From positions 6,688,001 to 6,752,000 of the forward strand of contig NC_064226.1 in NCBI RefSeq assembly GCF_023101765.2: 64,000 nucleotides of DNA. Direction: 5' to 3'. Below are positions 1 to 11,779 of this stretch, piece after piece. Each line of letters starts with the position of its first letter. The stretch's first letter is position 1. Below the pieces are notes generated by a model. The model worked only from the letters and a program-made list of their open reading frames with translations. It ran no database searches and was not told the origin of the DNA. This DNA is from Spodoptera frugiperda. Its lineage: Eukaryota > Arthropoda > Insecta > Lepidoptera > Noctuidae. Position numbers and translations under genes: made by a program.

Positions 1-52
1 CATTACATGCCATAATGTGTACCTCTGCCTACTCCTTCGGGGGTAAATAGGC
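1..52 (+). repeat. 3' end of SINE family C, cut by the window edge
   Basis: GCCATAATGTGTACCTCTGC, CTACTCCTTCGGGGGTAAAT and GGCGTAACGTTG match the tail of family C. A short (GT)n tract follows at about 60-72. Confidence 0.65.
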
Positions 53-868
53 GTAACGTTGTGTGTGTGTGTCAATATACTGGATTATTTATATTAAGTA
101 TAAAATAGGTAAATTAAATCGTTCTTAGATTATTTAATTTTCACAGTTCAAATATATCGATGTTCTACGTATTTCAGTTTCACATCTCCCCCTCTATTAA
201 ATAGGACTTAACTAAACAAAATGTAGACATACGAGAGAACAGAATATTGCAAAATATTAAATTACATTTTATGAAACTGTAACATTTGAACAATATTGTT
301 GTACAACGTTTGTTTAGTAATAATATCTCTATTATGAACTGGAATCCAGTCATTTGATTAAAATTTGGTTGACGTTGAAATGCACACAACAATTTAATGA
401 AATCAACTTAATTTGCTTTTGCTAGTACAAATATTATGACATTTTAGTTGCCTAGAGTTAAGTTAGATTTGTTTCATTTAAACATAATGTTTTTGTGTTT
501 AGTTTTTTTTAGGAACCTCGCCCACGGCGACTTTTTGTAGTGATGATCGCTAAAAGTGCGACAGCGACTGTATCGATGCAGAGGCGCGACAGCATCGCTA
601 CAATAAGTCGCCTTTGAACCAAAAGTTTGTGTTAATTCACAGTCATAGATCAGATATATAGATTAAGAGAGGACTTGAATAAAAAATGCTGCAACATACG
701 AAGAGTGACCATCATAAATTCTGGAGGAACCGCATACAGTAATGTGCTTGAAATTGGCTTTGGAGTTTGAGCCTTCCATCATACGATAATGACCATTAAG
801 TCCCATAAAACGCGGTTAACTCGTAACATAAAGTCTTTCGTGCTTTAAAAACTAGTCTAGAACAGGTA

Positions 869-1132
869 CAGTCACCGACAAAATAGGCAAACACTATTTG
901 CGATTTCAGTTAAGTTCCTCTTAAAAGAGCTCTTGAAAATCGTTAGTTGTTCGAAACAAATAATTGAAGGTGCTTAGGTTTATGTTGTATTGTTAAGTGG
1001 TTTTTATATTGAATGTAAATGTAACTGAATTTCAATAATCGTATTTTATTACTTAGTTGCAGTCACCGACAAAATAGGCAAACACTATTTGCGATTTCTA
1101 AAAGAGCTCTTGAAAATCGTTAGTTGTTCGAA
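869..1132. repeat. Direct duplication of a ~70-85-bp unit, 201 bp apart
   Basis: CAGTCACCGACAAAATAGGC begins at 869 and again at 1070. Both continue AAACACTATTTGCGATTTC...AAAAGAGCTCTTGAAAATCG and TTAGTTGTTCGAAA. The first copy carries about 15 extra bases (AGTTAAGTTCCTCTT) between the two blocks. Confidence 0.88.
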
Positions 1133-3865
1133 AGATAAATTCAATGTGTGTTGTTTAAAGATGTACTTATTTGTGAATGTACTCACGATACAGGAGAAAA
1201 TATTAGCGTGCAATCACGTATAAAAGAAAAAATATCTACATATTTCAAAAGAATAACTTTAATTAAATAATAATTGTATGCATAATCAAAAATCACATAT
1301 TATAGTCAAATAATTTATTCCAATTAAACCATGAATAGATACTTTTGAAATGATAACAAATAAAGAAATAAATTATAGTCTGTATTAGACTGTAAAGTAT
1401 TATACTTTAAGTGACGTGTCAAATATGTTCTATAACACATTTTAAAGTAAAATTATAAATAAAAAATAAACATCTAACTTTCCTAGGTGATTGTACTTAC
1501 ACAGAATTTATGTCTTCGTTCGAAATTCTTAAAATGTGCAGTAAAATTTAATTACATTAATCGTCCAGCTTTTGTGCTAAAGCGGTAACCGTTGTAGGAA
1601 ATATATTGCACTATTCAACTGCGACTTTACAAGATAAAATAGCAGTTTATTTGTTTTTCCTTACACGCTATAATAAGCTTTATCTGTGTGCTAATATGTC
1701 ACTTTATTGTGTAAATATTTATGTTTTAGAAAGATTTTATGTGCATTTTGTTGTTGTATTAAAATATTACACTAGACGACCCGTATCAGAGTCCTATTTC
1801 AGCTCCATCCAAAGGTTGTCTGTAAGAAATCGTCTTGTGCGATAAGACCGCCCATTGTATACTATGCTTATTTATGTTGTCCTATGTGTTGTACAATAAA
1901 ATATAAATAAATGAATATTCTTATACTCCTGAAAAAAATTAAATTATGAAGAACTATCTTTAGTTTTACTCATCATTTAATTAGACAACATATCTCAACA
2001 AAAACAATACTTAAAATAGCAACTAACAACTTAGACCCACGATACACTGGGCCCAATAAATTATTCAAACGTTATTCACCATTCGTATAATGAGACCTAA
2101 AAGTGTATTCAACGGCAGAACTCTACTAATTACGACAAACTTTAAACAATACTGGACGCAAAACTCATCCCGAGAATAGTCACCGCGCGGCTCATTGTAC
2201 ACCCACAAATGCGGTCACACAGACTTTAGTATTATACATATTCAGAAAAACAATGGCGTCCTTGCTCCATTCAAATAAACTAAGACAAATGAAATATTTT
2301 TCCAGCTATTTGCCAAATTATTTGCGGATTATATTTTTTTGTTTGTTTTATATTTTTTTAAGGTTATGTTTTTGAATTTTAACGGTTAAATGTGTTACGT
2401 GTATGAAAGTATTAAGCAACTTAATCATGTGTGTAAAATTATTTTTTGTAGTAAAGAGTAACGATCGAGTTTTTTGCTCGTTTTTCTCCATTCGAAGTTA
2501 CACTTTGAAATGAGCACCTAGCTTCACTGACAGATAGACTGACGGACAATTCAATTTGACGTTTCAAAAGTGCCTAATTAAGGATTAATTGAAATAAATG
2601 TTTTGACTTTGACTTTCGTAATGTCAAAGTCAGGTTACATGATATTAAATTAGTTTAAAATGTCACTAACAGAAACTAAACAGTTTTCTATTAAACTAGA
2701 AGAAATATGAAAATTATAACTTGATCAAGAAGTTATGAGAAACTTCTCATTACGATGTAAAGAAACGCTTCAAAGTTGTGCTTCCTCTTCACAATCTATT
2801 AATCATAAAAGATTTCACTATTTTATCCTTTGCTTGTGATAATAGCATTCTTGGCTGTTTAATGTCGTTTATTATTTTTTTGCTTGCCATAGAACATCGG
2901 GCTCGTTAAAGAAAGGAAAGAATAATAAGAACTCATAATAGGAACCCATTATAAAGAATTTGAAAAAAACATGATGCAGCAATATTTTTCAAGGAGATAT
3001 CTATCGATATCAGATTGTACTATTAATGTATTAACTACTTACTAGCTTTTCGCCTGCGGAAAGAGCGTGCTTTTTAAGGGCTTTTTGGTGGGCACAGAGT
3101 TCGCATGTTAATTTTTAAGTTAGAAAATTATAAAATGCTTCCTGTAAAGTTCCATTCTACCATTTTAGTGAAGTGGTGGGTTAGAAAGAGAGAAATGTGT
3201 TACTTTGTATGTCTATGTCACATTCAATCCTTTGAACTACCTCCATTTAAAAAATCACGTCAATTCGTCGCTTCGTTTTGCCGCGAAAGACAGACAAATT
3301 AACATACATACACTTAGGTACGATACATATTTATTAAAATAAATAAACAATAAATGAAAATTGAAAATTTTGTATGATTTGGAAACATTACATTTGAGAT
3401 GATTCTTCTATGTCCTGTATACATATATCCTATAACGTTATAGGTACAATGTATGTATGAATAAAGACGTATCGGTTATTACACGGTGCTACCACTCGTA
3501 ACAAAAACTAAGACAAAGTTTTTCATTTCCATATAATTCGTTCAATCCCGATATTATAACAAGTAAAAAACATTGTAAAATCTAAACAAATATCGCAAAA
3601 GAAAATCCAACTACAAAACTTGAGTCTCATATCTAATCCAATTATGAATTTTATCTAGAAAAGCCGAAAATTCTGTGAAATAAAAAAAAATCCGTCGGCA
3701 CACTGGCTCAATATTTTTTAAGCCAAGTCCTTGTTGAACCCAATCACTTAACTTTTTTACGAATTTTTTGAGGTTATTTACGAAGAATAGAGTTTGTTTT
3801 TAGGTAGTACAAAGTCTTGATATAGATTTAAACTATTATTACTCGAGTTTTGGCAAATCAGAGGG

Positions 3866-3995
3866 CTTAGTACAAGTTTGTTTGATGAAAGCGCGTTCGG
3901 CGCTCTGATTGGATGGTTCATTGGAGCTAACCAATCAGAGCACCGAACGCGTTATTGTTTCATTTTCGTTAAACGCAAAGGAAATTCGTACTAAG
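3866..3995. mobile_element. CTTAG-ended hairpin MITE, copy 1
   Basis: The ends are CTTAGTACAAGTTTG and its near complement at GAAATTCGTACTAAG. The centre is a long hairpin: GCGTTCGGCGCTCTGATTGG pairs with CCAATCAGAGCACCGAACGC. No open frame is present, so it is non-autonomous. Copies 2 and 3 are at 12557-12704 and 18801-18924. Confidence 0.82.
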
Positions 3996-4683
3996 TGTAC
4001 TCGTACTATTTAGTCCATGAGTTAGGTCATGATAAAATATTAGACACGTATTTTTTATTTTGTCATATATGATAACAATACTTAGATACAACAATTCAAA
4101 GCTTAGGAGTGGGAGCGAATACAGCTAGAAGTGATATCACGCGATATTTCAAATCGAATAATTAGGTATTATCATCGAAAGTATTAGTTCGAATTAAATA
4201 TTCTAATGCTTCAAAATAATCTACAAAACGAACATTAACATAAAAATTATTATTATCTACCCTATCAATTAATAAATGTAAGTAACTTGACAAAATAACA
4301 CGTAGATAATAACGGACATCACCAATTTGTAGTTCATAAAAAATGTAAACAGTTTATATTTCGTATTTGTAAACCACAACCCGATTGGACCACAAATTGC
4401 GGTGTTTTTCTATGTGATAACTGTGACCAGTATACGGAATTGTGACGCATATTTATAAATAGCTGTTGTGAACTGGATTTGTATTGAAAATGTATACGTC
4501 TAGTCTATTGTTATGTTATTGATTACAAAGTCAATGCCAGACTTTATTGCTAATATAGGTAGCACGTTTGGTAGGATATTACACATACAACACGCATCGC
4601 TCTAACCCAGCAATTAAATTGTCATTTAAATTTGAACTTTAAATCGTATGTTGTATGATATATTTCATAACGTCAATACAAAA

Positions 4684-4945
4684 ACGCCGACGGTGGGTGG
4701 CCAGCGCACGGTCCTCTTGAGTTGTAGTTAAGACGCCCGCGCGCTTCCAGCGTACGGGCCGCATGCTGGAAACGTGCGAGCTACGTGCTTACTACTCGCT
4801 GACAGCGAGGAGGGTGGCGGCGGTGACCCGCTCTAACGAAACAACGTCGCATCACTCGCTGTCGGCGCGCCGACTGCAAGCTTACACCTCGCGGGCGACA
4901 CGTTGTAAGCACGCTGGCAGCTAGCGGTAGCTACAAGGTGTGCCG
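4684..4945. other. GC-rich island in intron 4
   Basis: This is about 260 bp of CpG-rich sequence with no open frame I trust. It contains the palindrome CTCGCTGACAGCGAG, a related CACTCGCTGTCGGCGCGCC some 60 bp later, and CCAGCGTACGGGCCGCATGC before them. No poly(A), target duplication or second copy was found in the window. It is a candidate regulatory element or an unknown repeat. Confidence 0.4.
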
Positions 4946-5496
4946 GAACCGAATCAGAGCTGTGCTTGTTAAATATGCTTTGACCTTAATTTCATCCTCG
5001 ACCGTAAGACAACTTTTTACAATATACTTTTCTTACTAAAGATATAAATAATGACGCTATTTTGAAACTGATTGACTTTTAAATATCGTATCTATTATAA
5101 GTTCCCTTCTATTACAAGAACAGACAAAAAAGGCAACTTGAAGGAAATTTTCGTATTTATTAACTTTGAATCGAATTAGGAACAAACGTAGATAGAAAGT
5201 TCTAGAATACGCATACCTACAACTAATACGAACTTGATATTTCATAGAATTATGAATTTAATTCCGTATTTCTGTTGAAACTTTTGCTAAAATTATAGCC
5301 AACAATTGAAGTAGACCACGAAATGTTTCACTAATTAATTTTCGGTTTTCTATCATCTCTATACTTCTCTAAGTAGGTACTTAAACCGTTTTATCCTCAT
5401 TCTAGGATTTCCTTTTCTATTGCTAACGGCAACTCGAATTTTGTGGGCTATAAACCTACCAAAGTCTTATTTTACTCAAGAGGGTTTATAGCTTAT

Positions 5497-5767
5497 TTCT
5501 GTTAGCAGTCTGAGCTACCCTTGCTCTCAATTATTGATCCCCGACGAACATTGCTTTGCTAATGTAGTGATTCTGTGATTGAACCACGAGAGTCTACTCA
5601 ACTTGGCGGTACTCAGCCCACGCAGGTACACGTGTGTCCTAATGGGCTATAAATGATTTTACTCATATTATTTCTGTTAGAAAGTCTTACTAAAAACTGC
5701 GTCTCAATTATTGAGGAACATTGCTTTGTTAATGTAGTGATTTTGTGATTTACAAGTCTACTCAAAA
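5497..5767. repeat. Diverged direct duplication, ~100-bp units
   Basis: Both units contain TATTTCTGTTAG, CTCAATTATTGA, GAACATTGCTTTG, TAATGTAGTGATT and GTCTACTCAA in the same order. One spans about 5497-5605 and the other about 5667-5767. Confidence 0.75.
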
Positions 5768-5814
5768 GAAATAAATGTGCAATTTTATGATTTTTCATGA
5801 GTGCTAAAAGGCAT

Positions 5815-5960
5815 GTGAAAGTTTGTTTGTTGTTTAGATGTTTGTCCGTTAATCACACTGAAACTACTGAACGAATTTTGATGAAATTTGGCATACAGAT
5901 AGGGTATGAGCTGACTTAGGTGACAGGATACTTTTTATCATACACATGCCTAGTGAAAAA
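5815..5960 (+). repeat. Dispersed repeat fragment related to 39030-39200
   Basis: GTTTAGATGTTTGTCCGTTA, CTGAAACTACTGAACGAATT, TTGATGAAATTTGGCATACA and GGTGACAGGATACTTTTTAT match the 39-kb repeat block by block. The end with the CCGCTGGTAG motif is missing. Confidence 0.6.
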
Positions 5961-6610
5961 TTTACTTTGACATGTCTTTTTATCATATTTTAAATAAATT
6001 AAATGAGTTAACAAATTAGTTTTAGCTTCGCAGCCATTTACAGTTTGAACCCAAGTAAATCTACTGAATAATCTCCTTTTGGGTACAAGTGTAAACGTAC
6101 TCGGAATGGAAACAAACATTCAATCACTATTTGCGGATAGCGTGCCCAATTGTTGATTTTATCGTTCTGTTATTTCGTTGTTCGAGGGTCTTGTATTGGC
6201 TCGACACCGGTAATTTGTGTAACAATGCCTCCCTTGGAATTTACCCTAAGCATTGTTATAATAACCTCTGCTATAAGCTCTCAGAGTCGCCGTTAGCGAT
6301 TTAATCAAGTCTCAAATTTAATCTACGGTTAATTATTTTGTTTAATTGTTCAAGATCAAGGTTGAGAAAGGTATTCGGTTATATTTTACGTTGAAATTGA
6401 ATTTTAATTTGACCTTTGTGAGTTCGATTTAATTTTGTGAATTTTAATTTCGTGTTTGAGTTATTAGGAGGCTGCCTATCAAATTTATAAAACGGTATTT
6501 TATTAATGTTTTGTGTAACTGTAATTGTAAACTCTTTTACATAATTATTTATCTTTTCTCCTCAAAAATAACGAAACATGTATCTCAATTTTCCTACGTT
6601 GCTAAACTTA

Positions 6611-6763
6611 GGGCTGATGCCCAACTCGGAGCTGCGTACTACCTAGGCTCAAAGAGCAGGAGTAGGAACGGGGTAGGTTTTAGTCAGCAAGAATTTGACA
6701 CCCCCTCTCACCTCACCCAAGGCGAAAGAAGTCATTGGTGATGAATTTCCTCTCTTAAAAAAA
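6611..6763 (+). mobile_element. R1-like LINE 3'-end copy, diverged
   Basis: It begins GGGCTGATGCCCAACTCGGA and continues with the family blocks GCAGGAGTAGGAACGGGGT, TTTTAGTCAGCAAGA and CACCCAAGGCGAAAGAAGTC, ending in A7. It carries several substitutions and a deletion of the GGGTTTACC segment, so it is older than the copies at 17929 and 24504. No clear target duplication is visible. Confidence 0.8.
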
Positions 6764-7197
6764 TCTTTGTCAAGTTTAGACCAAGAGCTCACCACCAAAC
6801 AAAATTACCATTACGTTTATAAGTAGCTACTAGTCCAAGAGCTTGCACCACTATCAACCCGTTATTAGACACTAATGTCAGCACATTCTCAGTAAGTCCG
6901 GCTCGCGTGACCAGTGACTAATGTACCCCGTATTTATTGCAATTTACAGGTTATTACTGTTCCAACTATTACGTGAAAGGGTTTATTTTTGTTTTCGTGT
7001 TCTATATACAAAGATTATATGTTTGGTGTAGTGGCTATGCATTGAGTCCCACTAGGAATAAAATTGAATTTTATAGGATGTTGGTTCAAGATTGGGTACG
7101 TGAAACTTAGCTTCGCTGGTATACTAATTCAATTTTTATCAATTGGCACTTAAGGGACCAAAATAACAATTTGAAATATTTTTTATAATAACTATCG

Positions 7198-7318
7198 TAA
7201 AATCACGGATTATTCACTTACATTAATGGAGAAAACTTCTACTAAACCTCACAGAGGGATTCTTCATCATGAGCAGCGTACTTGATGTCGCTGATTTTTA
7301 GTTAATTTGCAGTTAATG
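7198..7318. repeat. Damaged relative of the 21491-21632 MITE
   Basis: AAAATCACGGATTATTCACT, TACATTAATGGAGAAAAC and CACAGAGGGATTCTTC match the left half of the MITE. The right terminal repeat is reduced to GATTTTTAGTTAATT. It lies only ~60 bp past the donor of coding exon 4. Confidence 0.55.
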
Positions 7319-7377
7319 CAAATTAACTAACTCTTTGCTACAACTCAAATACAATATCAAAGATTGTTTCTACATAC

Positions 7378-7570
7378 CTTTACTCTTTGCCCCAGTTTGG
7401 TCCCTTACAACGATCTCCATGCCATCTTCTCGTTTCCACATGACCCTCGGAGGTGGAACGCCACGGGCCTTACACGAGACCCTGGCTGTTCCACCTTCGG
7501 GAACCATCGTGTCTCCTGACGTCTCTTCAGGGATGAAGTCTGGAGGTATTACTACATCTAGGAAGCCCAT
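7378..7570 (-). CDS. DIP: DIP/lachesin-like Ig receptor, coding exon 4 (first half of Ig2)
   Basis: The acceptor is ATCCTCAG before 7570 and the donor is GTATGT from 7377. The exon holds 64 codons plus one base (residues 119-182), so the next exon must begin with two bases. It continues MKSQ from exon 3 as MGFLDVVIPPDFI, the standard Ig1-Ig2 linker of DIP proteins. The start of Ig2 follows: ETSGDTMVPEGG, the B-strand Cys151 in VSCKARG, and Trp163 in VMWKREDG. The ATG at 7570 is an internal Met, not a start. The partner cysteine (expected in a YxCIASNG-type motif), Ig3 and the membrane anchor must lie on later exons. I looked for them on the minus strand of 1-7377 and found nothing convincing, so they are probably beyond the left edge. 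Confidence 0.96.
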
Positions 7571-9092
7571 CTGAGGATAAAGAGAAATTAATTTGAGATA
7601 TAGATATGGTAAAATATACGGAGTATAAATTATAGGGTTTTTATTTTTGAGAGAAGTCTAAAGGCCGTTGTTCCGTAAATGATAAGTTTTATGAGTTTAT
7701 ATATTTGTGTATGTTTGTTTCTCAATCACATCAAAACGGCTAAATGGATTGGGATTAAATTTGGAACAGGAATCGCGGGGTTTCACCAGTGTTATCGTGC
7801 TTATAATATGTGTTATTCCAGACAATAATCTACCCCTGTATATGTAACAAACACACATACTTACCAACTTTCGCATTTATAACATTAGTTTACTATTAAA
7901 ACATACTATCAATTGTGCTACATTATGTACCAAATCTAAAATAACACAAATTGAAGCTTTAATTAATTACGCAACAATAATGACATTTAAATAATGCACA
8001 AAACACAAAACGTAATTTGAATAAATAATTTTGACAATTCAAAATGATTTTAGGCGAAAAGCAAAACAACAAAACATTTTCTATTTCATTCCGTTGACAG
8101 TCACAAATAACAATCACAGAGTGAAAATAATAACGGTTTTAACCTATCCAAATCTGAAGTAATACAAATAACAAACTCGTGTCGAAATTGGATAGATAAT
8201 AATCGAAATCCAGATCGTATGATAACAGTATAAAATCAACAGCCCAATTGAATATGTAAACAAGATCATTTAATTATAGAGAAACCTAACATAGTTCATA
8301 TTGTTCATGAAATTAAATCTGAATGCTGCGGTTTCCCGATCGGCGATGTGAAAATATTTGCTCAAAATTGCTTACAAGATGTTCTAATCACATTTCGATG
8401 GTAAATTGGCACTTAATTGAACGACTTTCCAGATTTCCATTCGACTTATTGAAGGACGATCGACATAAAGTAAACAGAAGCGGCAACTATACCTGTACCT
8501 TTACCAAGATTTTGTAGCAATAGTATGTGTCGCTAACGACGACGTAATTTTTTGTATGTTAAATTTTAGTTCCACAAGTGACCGGTAGAGGCGTTGTAAA
8601 TTTGACATACAAAACATTAACTAAGCGACTACCTATCGACAAATACTTTTGCTTCAAACTAACTCATAGTAGAGGTACTGTAACTACTGAATCGTGACAC
8701 TTTTAGCACATTTTGATGGTAAATCTTTGTATTAAAGGAGATTGAAAATATTATAATTTTGAGCAGATTTATTCCAAGCCAGGATTAATAAGAATGAAGA
8801 ATTGTTTCAATTGAAATAAGTTTTAGCGTTGCCCTCATTTAATAAGTTTGTTGAACGTTGCAAAGTGTTCGAAACATCGCGTCGTTGCCGAGAGAAATAA
8901 AATGCTTCAATTAATTGTTTCCATGCTACAGAGGCTATTCGCGTAATCGTATTATTATCCGTTTCTCTATAAATGTTATCATTCTTTTATTTATAAACGC
9001 CACAGGAACAATGTTATTGTGTTATATTGCTTTCTCAATAATAATTATTGTTGACTAGAACAGGATATTTGTGCAGCATGTGTTGTATTTTT

Positions 9093-9722
9093 ACCCGACT
9101 GCGCCAGAAGGAGGGTTATGTTTTTCGAGTGTATGTATGTATGTATGTATGTATGTATGTATGTATGTATGTATGTATGTATGTATGTATGTATGTATGT
9201 ATGTATGTATGTATGTATAATTGTTTGGCACGCTCTGCAGCCTAAACGGCTTGATGGATTTTGACTTGAGAGGTGTCGTTGGATTCGTATTTACTGTGAG
9301 AGTGACACTGGATATATCAAAATTAAAAAAAAACAAAATGGCGGATTTTGGCGCCAAATTCGAATATTTCTCACTCTCTAGCCTAAACGGCTTGATGGAT
9401 TTTGACTTGAGAGGTGTCATTAGATTCGTATTTACTGTGAGACTGACACTGGATATATAAAAATAATAAAAAAACAAAATGGCGGATTTTTGGCGCCAAA
9501 TTCGAATATTGCTCACTCTCTAGCCTGAACGACTCGATGGATTTCCGCTTGATAGGGGTCGTTTGATTCGTATTTACTGTGAGAGTGACACTAGATATAT
9601 CAAAATGAATAAATAATAAAACTAAAAATAAATAAATAAAAAAAAGTAATTTAAAAAACTAAAAAATAATATAATAATATTATAAAGAAACGCAGTCGGG
9701 TTTTTTAGTTTTTTAAATTATT
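9093..9722. mobile_element. Composite TIR-like element with three internal tandem units, copy 1
   Basis: It opens with ACCCGACTGCG at 9093 and closes with the exact complement CGCAGTCGGGT at 9691-9701, then TTTTTAGTTTTTTAAATTA. Inside are an (ATGT)n tract and three tandem units of about 141 bp starting at 9239, 9380 and 9522. Each unit carries CCTAAACGGCTTGATGGATT, TATTTACTGTGAGAGTGACA and ATGGCGGATTTT, and each is followed by an A-rich spacer. The repeated frames through it are by-products of the tandem structure. The same element recurs at 59976-60746. Its class is unknown to me. Confidence 0.8.
9131..9219. repeat. (ATGT)n microsatellite, about 22 units
   Basis: An uninterrupted GTAT/ATGT tetranucleotide tract inside the composite element. 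The copy at 60 kb has a much shorter tract at about 60015-60050, so the tract has expanded or contracted since the copies separated. Confidence 0.95.
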
Positions 9723-9950
9723 TATGCAGTAATAAGAAATGATTAATTATACTTTATTTATTTTCTAGTCTATATGTCTATCACTGCTATATTACTTGAA
9801 TCATCGTCACGTGGATAATAAGCATTTAACTCAAAGCGTACGTTTAATTTCTAAATCAAATTTAGTGATGTAGGAAAAAGATTTCCTAGCAATTGTAGGA
9901 GATCACACAATTAGAAAAATCTTAACGATGTACTTATAGATGAATACATC

Positions 9951-10230
9951 TGCCTCGTTGACTGAGTGGTCGTAAGTGCAACTGATGGCGAGGAGTCTCA
10001 GGTTAGATTCCTGGGTTTGGGCAAAGGGTTTTTATTTAGTTTTTAATTGCTCAGTAGTAGCATGGAGTCTGGAATCTGGCATTAGCCTGACCCCCTATTA
10101 CATGTCATTCAGGTCATTTAGTCCTAGTTTAACATAAAATTGTGTAAAGTAGGTGTACCTACATTATACAGTGGCATAATGTGTCATAATGTGCACCTCT
10201 GCCTACCCCTTCGGAGATAAAAATGGTGAC
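9951..10230 (+). mobile_element. tRNA-derived SINE, family C
   Basis: TTGACTGAGTGGTCGTAAGT is an A-box-like stretch and CAGGTTAGATTCCTGGGTT a B-box-like stretch with the expected short spacing. The body has TTGCTCAGTAGTAGCATGGA, CCCCCTATTACATG and GTGTACCTACATTATACAGT. It ends in GTGCACCTCTGCCTACCCCT and a TGACGATATAAT-type tail. Other copies or parts lie at 1-52, 37343-37600, 47078-47242 and 54463-54515. Confidence 0.75.
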
Positions 10231-10658
10231 GATATAATATATTAAATACATCCTTACTTAGCCAATAAGAAGTACGAAGTAATGTTCGAAATTATTAGCA
10301 TTATTATATACGTAACCCTTTTTCAGTAAGTAGAGATTGGCGAATCAATCAGCGTATTGAATGCTATCAATGTGTCTACGTCAGACCGGCACTCATGCCC
10401 ATCGGCAGGTCAAGAATACGTTAAGAATTTTATTTTATTAGTAACGAGGGAATTTTCTCTTTATATTATTTTCTTTCTTTATTTGCAAGTATGTATTATT
10501 ATTTGTAGTGCTAGTTCTATTTTTATATTGTGTTAAGATTTATTTGCGTCAATACAAGCTTTGGTGTTTATACTAACGTTATGTTTATGACATAAATAAA
10601 AGTTAAAAGTATTAAAATGTGACGTTTTGTATGTATAATTTGCTAATGTTTTATTATA

Positions 10659-10974
10659 AGTTATTAGCTGTGGGAGAGCCATGTTTCGTACGAATGGGCC
10701 GGCTTGACCGGAGTGATACCACAAACTCACAGAAAACCGACGTAAAACAACGCTTGCATTGTGTTTCGTTGTGTAGTTATAGGAAGCCCAATTATCCCTC
10801 TTCCCAATTTACCAAATCCCCGACTCTCCAACAACCCTTAAATTCCTACCCCCCAATAGTTTTTGGGGAAAGGCCAGCAACGCGCTTGTAACGCCTCTGG
10901 TATTTCGGGTGTCCATGGCCGGCGGTGCTTACCATCAAGTGATACGTCTGCTCGTTTACCATAAAGAAATATAT
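10659..10974 (+). mobile_element. 3'-anchored retroelement tail insertion with ~20-bp target duplication
   Basis: The repeat body runs GTGGGAGAGCCATGTTTCGT, GACGTAAAACAACGCTTGCA, GGCCAGCAACGCGCTTGTAA, GGTGTCCATGGCCGGCGGTG-like sequence and GATACGTCTGCTCGTTTACC, then a short A-rich tail. It is flanked by TTTGCTAATGTTTTATTATA (10639-10658) and TTTGCTAAAGTTTTATTATA (10975-10994), which match at 19 of 20 positions. I recognise the GCTTACCATCA...GTCTGCTCGTTT ending as a very common lepidopteran repeat tail, probably a CR1-type LINE 3' end, but the class is from memory. Confidence 0.82.
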
Positions 10975-11779
10975 TTTGCTAAAGTTTTATTATACGAAAG
11001 AATAAAATTCTGACGATCGAAAGCTGCTTCTTGACCTGAGCATATCCAATTAATTACGTCACGCAACACAACTTTAACCGAAATAAAATAATTAACTATG
11101 TAGATGGACGGGAAAATTCTCATTTTACAAGCAATTTCCTTTATCATTAATAAAGCAACTGCCTACTTTAAAAGTGGTTAAAAATGCATCAGTACCATAC
11201 TCTGGCGTCGCAGCATAAGTTGCAATTTACGTCAGAATATTGGTTAAAGTGCATCCCGTGACGCATTCTCGTTAAATCGTTCCCGAATTTTCACTATACC
11301 GCAGTACATTTACTATGTTACCAGGATCCCATGCAGTTTGTTGCGTTGTATAAAAGCCTTATATTTTTACGCGTGGATGCGTTTTCTGTGATTCTTTTGT
11401 AGATAAATTTATTTCTATTGGCGTGGTCGTGGCAATTAAAAGTTTTGTTACTGATAGTTTTTTTATTGCATAGGCATATTTGACTGTATAAAGGTGTGTT
11501 CAGATTTGGTGCATAGACAGCGGTGACCTGTGATCGCATTCGCCAAATCACATGCACTATATGATTAATGGTAGTACCAATTTTTCAGACCAGAGCAAGA
11601 AGGCATATTCAATGACGAACTAGTTATTAGGTATATTACTTAAGGAATGTATCAATGTGTGTTCTAAGTTATAGTAATGTAGACTTTAAAACAGAGACTC
11701 GAAATGTCAATTTAGCTTAACAAAAAGGCTGGCTCTTAACACAGTGACTATAATATGGCTATGTATCTTATCAACTCAC

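Larger units (their letters stand above)
1..7377 (-). other. Intron 4 of the DIP-like gene (partial), no coding sequence found
   Basis: Beyond the repeats listed separately (SINE end at 1-52, duplications at 869-1132 and 5497-5767, a CTTAG MITE at 3866-3995, the GC island at 4684-4945 and a LINE 3' end at 6611-6763), this stretch is AT-rich and featureless to me. The short open frames in it have no recognisable motif or splice context. Positions 3050-3075 (ACTAGCTTTTCGCCTGCGG) look like the end of an inverted element whose plus form ends in AAGCTAGT. Confidence 0.7.
7571..11779 (-). other. Intron 3 of the DIP-like gene
   Basis: This 4.2-kb intron carries the composite TIR-like element at 9093-9722, a tRNA-like SINE at 9951-10230 and a retroelement tail insertion at 10659-10974. 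About 7690-7850 holds a diverged dispersed-repeat fragment (ACGGCTAAATGGATTGGGAT, later GTGTTATTCCAGAC). A related stretch lies inverted near 31360-31445. I see nothing distinctive between 7900 and 9090 or between 11000 and 11770. Confidence 0.7.

Noticed and set aside
5590..5625. GTACCGCCAAG on the minus strand, resembling the GVPPS motif expected in the next DIP exon
   Set aside because: The frame stops immediately (VPPS then TGA) and lies in the 5497-5767 duplication, with none of the flanking YxCIASNG sequence.
9091..9516. 141-codon minus-strand frame with repeated blocks
   Set aside because: The repeats in the protein simply follow the 141-bp (47-codon) tandem DNA units and the ATGT satellite. 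The same shadow appears at the 60-kb copy.
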